A DNA stretch of 64,000 nt from Lunularia cruciata. Taxonomy: Eukaryota; Streptophyta; Marchantiopsida; Lunulariales; Lunulariaceae. The notes beneath the pieces are model-generated. The model had not been told where the DNA came from, did no database searches, and worked only from the letters and a program-made list of their open reading frames with translations. The stretch is taken from the NCBI GenBank assembly GCA_948567375.1, contig OX419757.1, forward strand, positions 68,634,001 to 68,698,000, read 5' to 3'. Made by a program: the position numbers and the translations under genes. Positions 10,660 through 23,074 of this stretch are shown here, piece by piece. How positions within the stretch are numbered: the first letter of the stretch is position 1; each line of letters begins with the position of its first letter.

Positions 10660-13600
10660 CCATGCCTCTGATGCTTGACATCCCAATGTCGAGCATCAGA
10701 CGTTCGATTTTGATCGACCATCAATCGAGGTGCAGTAGACAGACTGGACCACCTTCCACCTTCCACCTTCCCGTTCCACTACTGTACAGTACATGGTCTG
10801 CTGTACAAGAACATGAGCGAAAATTTGCTGAGCCTCAAAGTGAGTCAATTGGCTGTACAACTTTCTTGCGGCTCAAGTATAGAGCAGTCCAAGTTACAAG
10901 AACGTCTCCGACTAGAACAATGGCGCAGGGCTCGTGCGTCGTCGGCTTTGCTTAGGGCAACACCAGGACTGCAGTCGTACCACGTAGTAAACTGCTGACG
11001 CATGCTGGAACTATCGAGACAACTGCAGCAGTAAAGCATATTCAGAAGAAAGTTCGATACTTAACTCGAAGCTAAATTCTGGAGAACTACAGTACTGTGC
11101 GTTGTGTACCCTCCATAAAGTTGTGACCCAGTAGGACGATTCTGTCCATGTATTCGCAATACGCCCCGCCCCGTAGGTAATAATAGCGATGGTTGTTTTG
11201 TCCCGAGAGTCTCTACGAATAGGAGTCCCTTTCAGACGTCGAAGAAACAGGAGAAGAGAAAGTGAAATCCAACATTCAACTGGACTATATATAACAGACC
11301 CACACCAATTTTGGAAAAGACGACCGAGTTGGTAGACCCACAGGTACGCCCTAATGTTTCCGGCAGCCAGATGCAATACCTGCTGGTGTATGAAATGGTT
11401 CATCGTGATACGAGTATATTTCATCATAAGCAACGGAGAATTCATAGTTTCAACCTTCCGATATCCTCGGGATCCTGGGAAACGGTATCTGCACCTCCAC
11501 GGTTATCTTTCCAATATTATCGAAGGAACTCCGCCTAATACTTGTATCGCCACAATGGCGATGGATGTTGCAACTGCCAATGCGAGTTTAACGTGAACAC
11601 AAGTGTTCCATATTGTCATTTTGGGTCCAGGATGCTACAGATAAACCAGATGGCCCTCCGCTCAACAGCTTTTATCCAGTGACTAAATCAGCATTCAGCA
11701 AGTTTGCTCTTAATAAACACTCATCAAGCTCACGTTTAAGATTGACTCACTGTCTATCCTGGGCATCTAGTGTCTTGCATTACCATGTGGTGCTTCTTAT
11801 GGAGTGGGGAAACAATCAGTGGTGGAAACTCATTGAGCCCCGAGACTTGCAAGAGAAATATCAGACTACTGAGGCGGTTTGTCCATCCGAAAAGAAAAGC
11901 TCGAGGGGAAATATAAACCTTGCCAAATGAAGTTCCTGGGCAATAGGCTGCTAAATAGAAACCTTGCGAACGGACGTTCCTTGGTAAAAAAAAGCTTTCG
12001 TTGGTCGATCGTTCAGCGGTTTCGAACAACAAAACAACCGAAGTGGAGGACAAAGATATTTTTAGGAGTCCTCATCGACCCACTTTCCATCATGGGGTAA
12101 ATCTCCACGATCATGGATTGGACACTTATATCTGGGCATTGAAAGCGGATATCTCTCTGTCCCCATATTGTCATGGGGCCGTCGGAAACCCCTCGCAGCA
12201 GGTTTTGTGCCTCAAACTCTGTTCATCGACTGCGCGGTTACCTCATGCTACAGTCCCATCAACTACGTCGATTTCGCTATGACATCCTCTTGATCCACTT
12301 TCAAAACAGATAAATGACTTTACTTATTTGTTTATTTACATTTGTATAAATCACAATCGTGTCTCTTTGTTTCCTTCATGTGTACGAAAATAAATTTCAT
12401 TAGCTTGATTGAACCATTTTAGGGACTAAACCGTAGGTTCAAATCACGTCAAGGTTTGCTGATTTTGATGCACCCGTACAGTCTTCTACTCTTCTCTTCT
12501 GACAACTACCGTACTACAACTATAAAATACTCAAACGTTCTCCACCCGACCTACAGCCGTTGAACGTTTAATTACGATTAAATCCAAGAGCTAGCAAAAA
12601 AGCAACTTAAGCTTTCAGAATGGTAATATCTAGTCGACATATGTGGTATACTCTCTATACGGGTTAATCTCCAATTTCAAAGACACATGGTCTAATTCAG
12701 CACAAGCCAAATCATAGTGAGACAAAGGTGCCACATAGAAGACCCCATCAAACCGAACAAAGGAGAGACAAAAGAGGTAAAATGGAGCTGGACCCCAATA
12801 GTATCGATATGAGAATCATAGATAGAAGAGTAGTCCGGCTACGGTGTCTACGTCACACATACTACGGTGACAGGTTTTGGTGACTTTGATGATGTAAGAA
12901 ACTTTATCGGTCGGTTACAGGAACGGGAAGAGAGCACTGTTGATCGCCTGGGAAGGACTATTGACCATGTGTGAGAGAGCAGCAATCCTTAGGCGGTGGG
13001 CAAAACAGCATGATAGATATCCTAGCATGCAATACATGCACTAACGAATTTCGATCCTTTCTGCGCTTCGATATGCATGTACCCCGCTATCAGTCAACCG
13101 CAAAGGTGAACCACGCGAAAACGGTATTCAGGGGGCTACGAATGTATATCAGAACCTGGCCATAAAGACATCTGAAAGCTTTTCGATGGCTAAACAAAGG
13201 TTCAGAAAAGTTCAACAGCACCGGAACCTCTCGATTTGAATGGAATGCCCATTGATCTTTTTCAAACTTTAATAGGAAGTTACTCGAGCAGGATCCTCGT
13301 CTGTATAGACCTGCGCTAGAAGACCGAATGTAATGCCGCTGCGTGCTTTCGATCGTGCCCAAACTACGCAGTGAGCGAAGCGTCCCTGAGAAGGTCGCTC
13401 TAAAAGTGCGTCAGATGGGCTTTGTTGTGGGCAAGTCTGTTTGCTTTTCCTCTATCTGAGACCCGATTCTTTGCTCAAAAGCTGCCTTCTGGTTGAATGA
13501 ACCAACTTTGGTGATTTACACCTTGGTGGAAAATATGCCTCCAAAACACTCCAAATCCCAGAGTCTGCGCGACTTGAATAACTGATCAATAAGTTTCAGG

Positions 13601-15240
13601 TGTGGTAAGCTGATGTTGGGACGTGGTTTAAAGTTGTCATTCAATCTGGGCTGAATACAAAGTACAGGTATTCAATGACGAATGCCAGGATGTGAAGCCA
13701 CCCTGGATGAGTGCAAGGTCAGAACATGTTCGGACGGCGAGGGACCGAAAGGCCGCTAGCTGCAAATCGTTGATGCAGAGCACATTGACGTAGCTCATCG
13801 CAGGTGCTTGAATCTTGATTCGCCCAGATGTGCTCATATGGCAACGTGTGGTTATGTGAACTTGCTATCATCAGAAGAAATATATCGAATGTGGCTGTTT
13901 GAGAGCCCTTCTTACCCCTGGGTTCTGGATATCGGGGTGTGGTCTGAACTGTCTTCTTATCCCAGAGTCGGATTTTGGCCCTTTCTTTAAGCAGGTGTTC
14001 AAGCCACGTCTTCAACTGAACCAGTTCTGGACCATCGAACAACTGAACAATTAGGCCAAAAATCTGGGCTATGGTGCGTCATGTTTGTATCCACGCTTCT
14101 TCTCTCTCTCATGGCGTCCTTTTGTCTGTAGTAGAAGGGGGATCTAAAACAGTCTGAAGCAAGTTGGACAAATTTGGTCAAAAAGTGTTTGCAGTAGAAA
14201 TATCGTCTAGGACCTGTTCCCAGTCTCCAGTTTCTGTCATCCGTATATTAGTGAGAAGTATATGGGGCGTTCTGTTGCCGGGTAAAGTGCAGTGGAGAAA
14301 GTGCATCCACATACTATCCTTCTACTGCCCGCTAACTCCCCGAGCCTAGCAAAGGAAAAGGTGATCCAACTGACGGTTCCACCAATCTCTTTAAGTGATT
14401 GGCTCCACCGAGGCTTCCTATTGCCTTTTCACCTCTTCACCGTGATAAACCTCCATAGGCCTTTACATGAGAGGCATGTTTAAGAATGTAACTACTACTT
14501 GAAGTTACACGCCGTCGAAATTTGTTACTTCTCCATAGGGCTTCCTTACACGTCTAGCGTCTCCCTTCTTCTCTTTATTTCTTATTACAGTGACTGCATG
14601 CAAGCAGCTCTACGTAGAGAGCTTACTCTCCGCACATCACGTTCAACAGAGAGTACAGTACCGGATGGTATGGCTGCATCTCACGATCTACTGGGCTTAG
14701 TATGCTCCTTTCTCGTCGATTCTCGACACTCCCTGGATACAGAAGATTACCTTCCTTCATCTCTTCCCCCCACGATAATGAACGGAAGAATTCAACCTTG
14801 TAACTTCGAGTTAGCTCCGCAAAATCATATGGTGCTGGAAAGGGAAAAGAGCATCCTGATGTCAGGATGCTGGAAAGATATAAAGGTAAGAGATACAGAA
14901 ATAGCAAATTGTCACGAGGATCACCTCCAGAATAATGAAAATAATGAAGGACAAAAGAAAGCAAGGACACTATTAGGACCAAATATATGAGGCACGTTCT
15001 CATATTCGACGTTTCGAGTGACGACAGGAACACTTTCAAAGCGAATGCGCCTTTGTCAAAATTATATATCAATCGTTTATCGATTGATTCATGAGGTAGG
15101 TCTGTACATCTACGATGTAATATTAAATCATTCATCAATGGGTTTCAGTAGAAATTCGATAAGTGATTAGATTTCAATCAACTAAGACCAAAATATGTCT
15201 TCGTGAGAATCTTCTATAAGTTGTACCTCTGAATACCGGA

Positions 15241-17859
15241 TAAAAGAAATAGAGAGAGATCATATATATATATATAAGGAAACAAGAAGGAGAATATGAA
15301 CTTTAGTAAATTGTCAACTGTGTAATTTAACGTAGTGGGAACCTAGTGATAGAGTACGAGAGGCTTGGCCTAGTGGGCAGGGCAATAGTTTTCACTCAAA
15401 AACCTTAGATGAAGTGGACAATGGGGGTCAATAATATATATTTCGTAATGATTGTGGGTAGAGGTGTCAAGCTTGTAAAAAAATATTTTTTGGGTACCGT
15501 AAACGTAATAAGGATTAATTGTTTGGGTGCCCATCAAGTATTATGGGTGGAGATACTGTTGACTGGGTATTTTATGCTTACGTTGACCGGCAAGATACAT
15601 CGGTATTAAAGTTCTTCCCACTGTGACCCGCAGACAATGCGTGTAAATACCCAGATTATGAAATTGACGTATGTTTGGAATTCAAAACTGAATAATTGAA
15701 ATCTTTTGGTCTATGTATTAGAATTTATTTTCCCTCTTTGTTGAATGCTTTATTGTTGGTGCCCCAACATGGAATTTTGTATGTATGCACAAAGTGCAAT
15801 TACATTATATCTGCTTGCTACAACTGAAAGTCTAGAGTTAGATATGCATTCCATTCATAAGCTCTCCGTTCACACTCCATGTGTGTGAAAGTGCATAGAT
15901 TCCAAGAGTTGAATATAGTTTGGTTGGAGTTCTTTCTTATTTTGGTTCTTAAGATAGCCAGCATAGCAAGGATTGAAGATGAAAAATTCCATCTATTTTC
16001 AAGCCCTACTTTATCTAAAAGGATTGGAGCATTTTGTTTAGCTTCACACAAGTCAAACTTAAAAAATTCTATACAAATGAGTACCACCTTTAATTATATG
16101 GTCACTTACTCGGTGAGATATGGGAGTGGACATCTTGAGGTAATGACAAGAAACATACTCTGAAAATATAGGCTAGATAAATGAAAATATATAAATCAAC
16201 CACAGACAATGCCCGGGTACCTTGTTTTCATTTATATGCAAGTCTATGCCCAATGGTATATAGTGTATGTCAACAACCTTGAACACTAATTTATTTATGT
16301 GGATATGTGTAATGTACTGCAGACGTGAATAATGTTGGGCTCGAACACAAAGGATACCTCTAGTGACAAGTTGTGCTAAAGGAAGAAGAGTTTAGCATGT
16401 CATTAAGGATAACAACTCAAAAGAGAATCTCACTTCCTCCCAAATCTCTCATTCACTTACCAAATTACCCATTCACTCTGTCATACCAAAGCTCGTAAAA
16501 AATAGTTCAAGAAAAGACTTCACCAATATAGACATAGAAGATCTTTCCCTAACACTCACATAAAGGTCTCTTGGAGTTAGAGGTGTCTCCAAACTAAACA
16601 TTATAATAGTGGTAGTCTATAGTAGTCTATAGTCTATGGTAGTTATAAAGCTTCATTTTACTCATTTGCTCCAAGCTCAATAAAGGATGGTGCCATTCCT
16701 CACCTGAGCCCCTTCTTATATACTCAAAATTTATTGCAATAAGTACCATGGTAAAATCCATACTTCACCAAAATTACCCCAGGTGAAAGAATCTTATGTC
16801 TATGGGCTTTTACATGGTTTTTGTCTTACATGCCTCTTAGTTGGAAGTTTCTACGCATGTTTCCTATGAAACTAACTTGACTTTAGATAAAATAAAATAA
16901 AAGTTACGTTTCAATATGAAGTTCTCTTAAGAGATATCACACCAATAAAATATAATTTGAAATTTAACAAAGAGGTTCTATCAAATATCAAAAATATTAA
17001 ATATCTGATCTTTCCACTCCTTTGCCTATACTAACTTAGTTAGAAATACCTCTAACTTGGTTATTACAAAACTGATATAGTTGTAATAACTCAAAACCAC
17101 CAAGATGCTATTATGAGCTAATGAGCTCCTTGGAGTATTGCATTAATAAATAGAAGGAAATTAATAATTTATTTATTTATGGCCTTGGTAGTGGAATGGG
17201 ATTATTATTTCTAACTATCTCATAACACCTTTATACAAAAAACTCATAAGATTGTCATATTTGAAGAGTACATATTGTCATATCAACCCATATAGTAGAT
17301 TTCTCCTTATAGTCAAGGTAAGGTCTTAAAAAATCTCTATCAATCCATCCTAAGTGTACTAATTGAGATCGTCATCTCAACACTTGTCATAGCAAAAGTC
17401 CATAATGATCAAGTACTAAATTCTTTGACTTGCAAGTATAGATGTCAATAGGTTCTAAAAGTAAGGTCTTGCATCTAAAAGTTCCCTTAGTAGATAGCAC
17501 CATGTGGTAGTTTTAGAGAATAAATATGTTATTGTATGGTACCTCTTAAAACCTTGGGGTTTGGAGTATAAGTTTGTATTAAGAAGGTCATAACTTTATT
17601 GTGAATTGCCTCCGCATAAGATCAATAGAGTTGTCTATCTACATGCCAAATTCCCCATCATACACTCAAATGTCCCTTGTCCAATGATTTCACCAAAGAC
17701 TCCCATAATCCTCCTATCAAAAGCTCTCAAACATGATAGGAAAGTCAAGGAAGGAGGAACAATGTGGAGAAGGAAACTCTATCGATGTGCAATACAAAAG
17801 GAATGTATACAAAATGCCACTTGCAAATCTCCTAGTAGAGGAAGGTCATCCACATGGAG
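15241..17859. other. AT-rich, repeat-derived DNA, no gene
   Basis: Composition turns AT-rich here, with an (AT)n run at 15262-15276 and short local repeats of AGTCTATAGT near 16610-16640. Promoter- or LTR-like pieces (a CTTATATAC TATA motif near 16720) hint at a decayed retroelement, but no second copy or coding domain was found. The segment ends at the target site of element A. Confidence 0.5.
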
Positions 17860-17864
17860 TACAT

Positions 17865-18271
17865 TTTAAAAGACCAAATCCGAGGAGAGAAATAGCAGAA
17901 TGGAAACTCACATTGGGATACTTGAATGAGGGAAAACTCCAAATGCCTAGCATGAGCTTTGGCTTTGGTATTTATAGGTAGCATACAAGGCCTTTGAGAA
18001 GCTTCTCAAGAAGCTTCCTCAAACCACTTTCTTAGAGTGCAAGCCAAGTTAATTAGGAAGCTTCTCAAGAAGCTTCTTTCTAGAAGCCGCCTACTTGGCA
18101 TGCAAGCTAGTTAGAAGCTTCTAGAAGCTACTTACTTGAGGTGCAAGCTAAGCTAGTCGGGAAGCTTCCCAAGAAGTTTCCTAGGTACTTCTAGAATGTT
18201 CTAGGCTAATTTGTCTTATGTGCTACTTCATAAGCCCGACTTACTTTGTCACTAAACTCCATATTGTTACA
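17865..18271 (-). repeat. Element A 3' LTR with heat-shock-element-like arrays
   Basis: This LTR is about 407 bp and matches 23075-23501. On the minus strand it begins TGTAACAATATGG. TATAAATA lies at 17969-17976 on that strand, and upstream of it (17995-18215) stand repeated GAAGCTTC palindromes, including GAAgcTTCtaGAA (18114-18126) and TTCtaGAAtgTTC (18189-18201). Both fit the alternating nGAAn consensus bound by heat-shock factors. The exact low-coordinate boundary is uncertain by a few bases. Confidence 0.88.
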
Positions 18272-18724
18272 TATTCCCCGCTGCTAGTTGGTGACGTTCT
18301 CGTTGCCAATGAAGCTTCAAATTCCTGGATGGCCATCTGTGCATTCAAGAGGTGAGAAAGAGGTTCCCATGGCATCATGAAGCGGATACCCTTTCCAAAG
18401 GACCTTGTACTCCATATGTTGGCGACGGCCTTGTTCAATATGGCGACGCGCAAGGATACAATCAACTTTGAATTCCTCATGATCATTGATAGGGATAGGA
18501 AAAGGGAGAGGTTGGACTTGAGAGGAAAAGGAAGAGGGGTTAGGAACAAAGGGTTTCAACTTGGAAATATGAAAGACAGGATGGATATGCATGTGACAAT
18601 GCAAGGCAAGTTGATAAGCAACAAGAGAGACAATTTGGGTGATATCAAAGGGTCCTATCCAATTAGGGGCAAGTTTATGAACTTGAGTATCAAGTGGGAG
18701 AAGGAGGTTACTAGAGGATAGCAT
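18241..18724 (-). pseudogene. Element A integrase tail and chromodomain, frameshifted
   Basis: The frame 18317-18724 carries the integrase C-terminal GPF-type module (IGPFDITQIV, HPVFHISKLKPF) and then the first half of a chromodomain (VDCILARRHIEQG, YKVLWKGYP). The second half (WEPLSHLLNAQMAIQEF) continues in a shifted frame to 18241. The chromodomain places the element among the plant chromoviruses. The frameshift is near 18375. Confidence 0.85.
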
Positions 18725-18868
18725 GACTTTATCACTGACTTCAAAGGTGAGATCACAACTATGGTAGTCCGCATATTGTTTTTGGCGATTCTAAGCAACA
18801 AGGAAGTGAGACTTGGCTTGTTGGAGAGATTGGGATATAGCGATCAAGAATGTGGGAGTATGTGGAAC

Positions 18869-19698
18869 CTAAGATGTAGGGGGAGCAAGAAGAGAATCTG
18901 GAACAAGCGGATCTTGGCCAAAATTGAGAAAGAAAGGAGAAAATCCGGTGCTTGCCTCTTTGGAAATGTTGTAGGCAAATTCTACAACTACAAGACATTC
19001 ATCCCAATTGGTATGGTAGACATTGACAAAGGCACGCAACATATGTACAATTTGCATATTTGGTTTGTCCATCAGTTTGAGGATGATAAGCCGTGGACAA
19101 AGCAAGCTTGGTGTCGAGTATCTAGAAGAGTGCTTGCCAAAACTTCCTAGTAAATCAAGGATCACGGTTGGAGATGAGTACATGTGGCATCCCATGATGC
19201 TTGAAGATATTGTTGAAGTAGATTTGCATTAAGGTTGGAGCATCCACGGCATCACAAGTATCCTGCCAAGTGGATTTGCTTACTAAGCTTATCCACAAAC
19301 ACCATGATTGCAGTGTGTTCTTGTTTTCTCTTTGGAAAGGATGTGATAAGATCCAAGCTCACATGCTCCCAGCAAGCGGATGGAACAGCAAGTGGTTGAA
19401 AGAGTCCACTCGGCTTCTGGTTGCTGGCCTTGTTACGTTGGCAACTCTCACACGAATGGACAAATTCTTGAACATCGTGTGTCATGTTGAGCCACCACCA
19501 TTGACATTGAAGGGTAACCAAGGTCTTATCCACACCCATGTGACCAGCGATGGGTAAATCATGGGCTTCTTGAAGGCGCACAAGCCAAAGATCACCTTTA
19601 GCTGGAACATAGATCCGGTCCTCATGGAATAAAAGGCCCTCCTTGATGGAGAAGGTGTTGTACTCCTTATCGCATGCCGTAAGGCGACCATGTACCAT
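18869..19698 (-). pseudogene. Element A integrase, broken
   Basis: The HHCC zinc-binding domain (GHMGVDKTL ... CESCQRNKAS) and the start of the catalytic core (HVSLDLITSFP) lie at 19252-19698. The C-terminal half of the core (EFAYNISKEASTGFSPFFL) lies at 18869-19195 in another frame. The region of the second catalytic Asp falls in the break. Confidence 0.85.
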
Positions 19699-19811
19699 TT
19701 GGAAGAAGGGATCTTGGTGTAGAGTTGATTGAAACTCGTTTGGACCTTGGAGTCAACTAACACCATTGAAATTGCCACTATGATGAGAGGAAGAGCCTTC
19801 AAATCAAGTCG

Positions 19812-20458
19812 TCATGATAAAACATCAGGGATGACATGGAACCGACCTGGTTTGTACTCAAGTTTGATGTCATACAGTTGGAGTTGTTCCTCCCATTGAT
19901 GATGTTGACTCTTCATGTGTTCCAAGTGTAAGGTCTGCAACAATGGTTTGTGATTAGTTTGCATGATCTCTTGTTTCCCAAAGAGGTAATGCCTCCATAC
20001 CTTGGTGGCGTATACCATTGCAAGTTGTTCTTGATCTTGAGCATAGTAGTTTTGTTCAGCCGTATTGAGTCAGAAAGACACAAAGGAAATGGGATGGAGT
20101 CCATCTGGGAATTCTTGTTGTAGCACGGCTCCAATTGCACACAGGGTAGTTAATCAACCACACATTCTTCAACCATATGATCATATGGTTGAAGAATGAG
20201 TCTTGCAGACACCATATGCTTTAACTTCAGGAATGCTTCTTCATGCTTGGTGGTCCACTGGAAGCTTGAGTTCTTTCCCAAGAGGTCAGTCAATGGTGCA
20301 GCCACATGAGCATAATAATGGATGAACCATTTATAAAAACTGGCCAATCCATTGAATCCACGTACTTTTGTAGCATTCTTCGGAGTAGGCCAATCAGTAA
20401 TGGCCTTGATTTTCTCTTCTTCCATCTTGATCCCCCCTGATGAGATCTTATGACCCAA
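19812..20458 (-). pseudogene. Element A RNase H, broken
   Basis: The first piece (20150-20458) covers the RT connection (GFNGLASFYKWFI, PLTDLL). The second (19812-20018) covers the RNase H end (ATKVWRHYLFGKQEIMQTNHKPLL). Between them the frame is lost, next to a 36-bp perfect palindrome at 20163-20198. Confidence 0.85.
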
Positions 20459-20539
20459 GAAGGTAACCTCTTTTTGCCAAAAGGCACATTTTGACTTCTT
20501 GCAGTAAAATTTCTATTGTCGTAGTTGTCTTAGAACTTC

Positions 20540-21091
20540 TCACACATGATTCACGTGTTCCACCTTTGTCTTACTATAGATTAAGATATCATCCAAGAAC
20601 ACCACCACGGACTGATCCAATAGTCCATCCAACACCCAATGCATTTGATCCATGAAGACTGTTGGAGCATTAGTGAGTCCGAATGGTAGAACTCTCCACT
20701 CAAAATGCCCATACCTGGTGTGAAAGGCAGTCTTTTTCACATCTTCTCTATCAATAAGAATTTGCCAATAGCCGCTACAAAGATCCAACTTGGAAAAGTA
20801 GTATGCTCCACTAAGTTGATCAAGCAAGTCATTAATCCAAGGCAAGGGATATGCATTTTTCACGGTTTGCTTATTGAGCCCATGATAATCAATACAGAAA
20901 TGAAGTCCTCCATCCTTCTTTGGAACAAATAGTACCCGTGCTCCCCAAGGAGAGGTACTATGTCGTATGAGGTCCTTCTCCAACAACACTGTAAGTGTTG
21001 TTTGCAACTCCTCCAACTCCTTTGGTGAGAGCCGATAGATCGGTCTACTCACTGGAATACTCCATGGAGATAGCTTGTTCTTGAAAGGCAT
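20540..21091 (-). pseudogene. Element A reverse transcriptase
   Basis: A 183-codon frame contains most of a gypsy [46 protein letters not shown] and the catalytic [11 protein letters not shown] with both aspartates intact. The frame is closed downstream, before the thumb and RNase H. Confidence 0.9.
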
Positions 21092-21504
21092 ACCTCAATC
21101 GGAGGGTAATCCCTTTGGCAGATCATCCAGAAACACGTCCACAAACTCCTTAACAATCCAATCAACCATTGCTAGATGAGGCTCTTGGCCCTTCATAGAT
21201 TGTTCTTGTGCAATCGGCTTGATCCACACCGTGAATACAAACTTATCTTCCTCTAAAGCTTGCTCTATGGCTACTTTACTAACAAACTTCCCTTCTTGGG
21301 ACTCATCTCTCTTCCAAGCTTGCTCCCTGGTTGCCTTCTTGGCAAACTTCCCATCTTGGGACTCATCTCCTGCCAAGTTTGCTCTATGGCTACCTTCTCA
21401 ACAAACTTCCCATCTTAGGATTGACGATTCTTATGTGTCTTACTCAAAGGTGCCAGACGACCTAATTGGAAATTCCTACCTTGGTGTTGCACTTGAATTT
21501 GGCA

Positions 21505-22900
21505 TCAGGTCCAATCAAATTGAACCTTATGATATTCAAGCCAAAGTAGACCCAAAATGATATCATAGTGTAAAGGTGCCACTACAAACCTCATACACTC
21601 CAAATACTCCTTCCCAATCTTGAAGGTAACAGGACGCAAGGTGCGGAATGCAGAACCCTTTCTACCATCCGTCATCATCAAACTACTTCCAATCACTGGC
21701 TTGATAGGAATATCCAATTCCTTTGCTACTTGCATAGACATGCAATTCTTTGAACTTCTAGAATCAACCAAAATCCTACAACCCTGATTAGATATTGTAC
21801 CTTGCAAATGAAGCAAACTTGCATAGGTCGAGCCCTCGACCTATGCAAGCCTTCAATCCCATTGGAACTAATCAAGCTCCCAATAGGCGGCTCAAAACCT
21901 CCTGGGATTCTTTGTTTCCCTAGTCATTCCGCTCTACAACATCCACCTGGGCGACTTGTTGAGGTCATCTATTCTTGAGTAGACATTAAGCAATGTGATG
22001 CCCCAATTGGCAACAATAAAAACAACCACTATTTTGTCATAGTTTCTCTCTATCTCCCGTGCCAAGTGGTGTTTGTTAAATGGCATCAATCTCCATTGGT
22101 GCTGGCTCCTCCACTTTTGTGTAGTGTATTGGTAGGCTCTATGGAGGTCAAGGTCGAGGCCAAGTTGTTGCCACCAAGGAATCAAAACGTTTGGCCAACC
22201 GCATGCCTTCCACCAAGTGTTGTGGCTCTTGCATGGTTACCTCTAATTTGGTTCTCGCCTTCAAGCCCCTCATAGATCAATCTAGAGCTTCACCTTCCAG
22301 TATATCTAGAATTTGCATGATAGCGTTTTGGAACTACGTGATGTAACTTCTTACAGAGCCAATCTATTTCAACTCTGCCAACTTATCCCGTGTAGCTCAT
22401 GTGGCATTTATAACTTAGAACCGACTAATTATTGCACTCTTGAATTTTGCCCATGTCAAGATTAGTGCAACCATTTGATGTTCAGCTTGCTCCACTTGGA
22501 ATCTCCACCATAACTTTGCTACTCCATCCAATTGGCTAGAAGTCAAGAGAATCTATTTTTGCTCGTCTTGTAGATTGGTAGCTTCAAAATAACGTTCACA
22601 ATCAAACACAAAATTCTCAATTGCACCCGTAAGATTCTTGCCTTCCAGTACCTTGGGTTTAGAGAATCTGGTCTGATCTTCTCCTTCTCAAATTGGTACT
22701 CTCTCCACCTGCTCTTGTCATCAAAGATCTCGTTCATCCAACAATCGAGTAAGGTGCTTGATTTGTTGTTGCATAGCAAGGATAACATTGAGTATTGCCA
22801 TCATGGTTGCTACTCTATCACATCATCCCTAATCTATCTAATTTACAAACACATACAAACACCACGTCCATTGTTCTCCATAAGTTACAACCGGAAGCAC
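21505..22900 (-). pseudogene. Element A gag remnant and aspartic protease
   Basis: The protease frame (21505-21816) reads as a retroviral-type aspartyl protease with a matching C-terminal half (DIILGLLWLEYH). The active-site triad reads DSR (ILVDSRSSKN) where the family has D-S/T-G, so it is probably inactive. The gag upstream (21.9-22.9 kb) survives only as short broken frames. Confidence 0.7.
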
Positions 22901-23074
22901 CAAGGGTTCCTCAGGTATGGTGATCATATGTAGAAAATCTTGTCCAAAGTGCGACATGATGAATTGTGTGAAACAATGCTTGGGTAGTATTTGGATGCAA
23001 AAGTCCCAATGGTTTGGTGGAAGTGGATTTGGTGGTCCATAAATTCTATCTATCCCATTCATGCTCTGATACCA

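Larger units (their letters stand above)
10261..15240. other. No convincing gene; scattered ORFs and small hairpins
   Basis: ORFs of 60-171 codons occur on both strands but carry no recognisable domain. The longest two (14499-14990 + and 14623-15138 -) overlap antisense. Part of the minus frame starting at 14042 (ELVQLKTWLEHLLKERAKIRLW) looks protein-like but soon loses character. Small inverted repeats lie at 10668-10699 (13-bp arms), 14851-14870 (9-bp arms) and 15068-15088 (8-bp arms). A stretch near 12762-12810 resembles 6420-6462, which suggests an old dispersed repeat. Confidence 0.45.

Noticed and set aside
12430-12460. Possible tRNA T-arm GGTTCAAATC
   Set aside because: The bases around it do not form a T stem or acceptor stem, so no tRNA gene is supported.
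14499-15138. Overlapping 163- and 171-codon ORFs on opposite strands
   Set aside because: Neither has a domain, splice support or protein-like continuity, and they overlap antisense. Treated as chance.
15360-15415. tRNA/SINE-like A box TGGCCTAGTGGG
   Set aside because: It fits the polymerase III A-box consensus, but no B box (GGTTCGANNCC) lies at the proper distance and no cloverleaf can be drawn.
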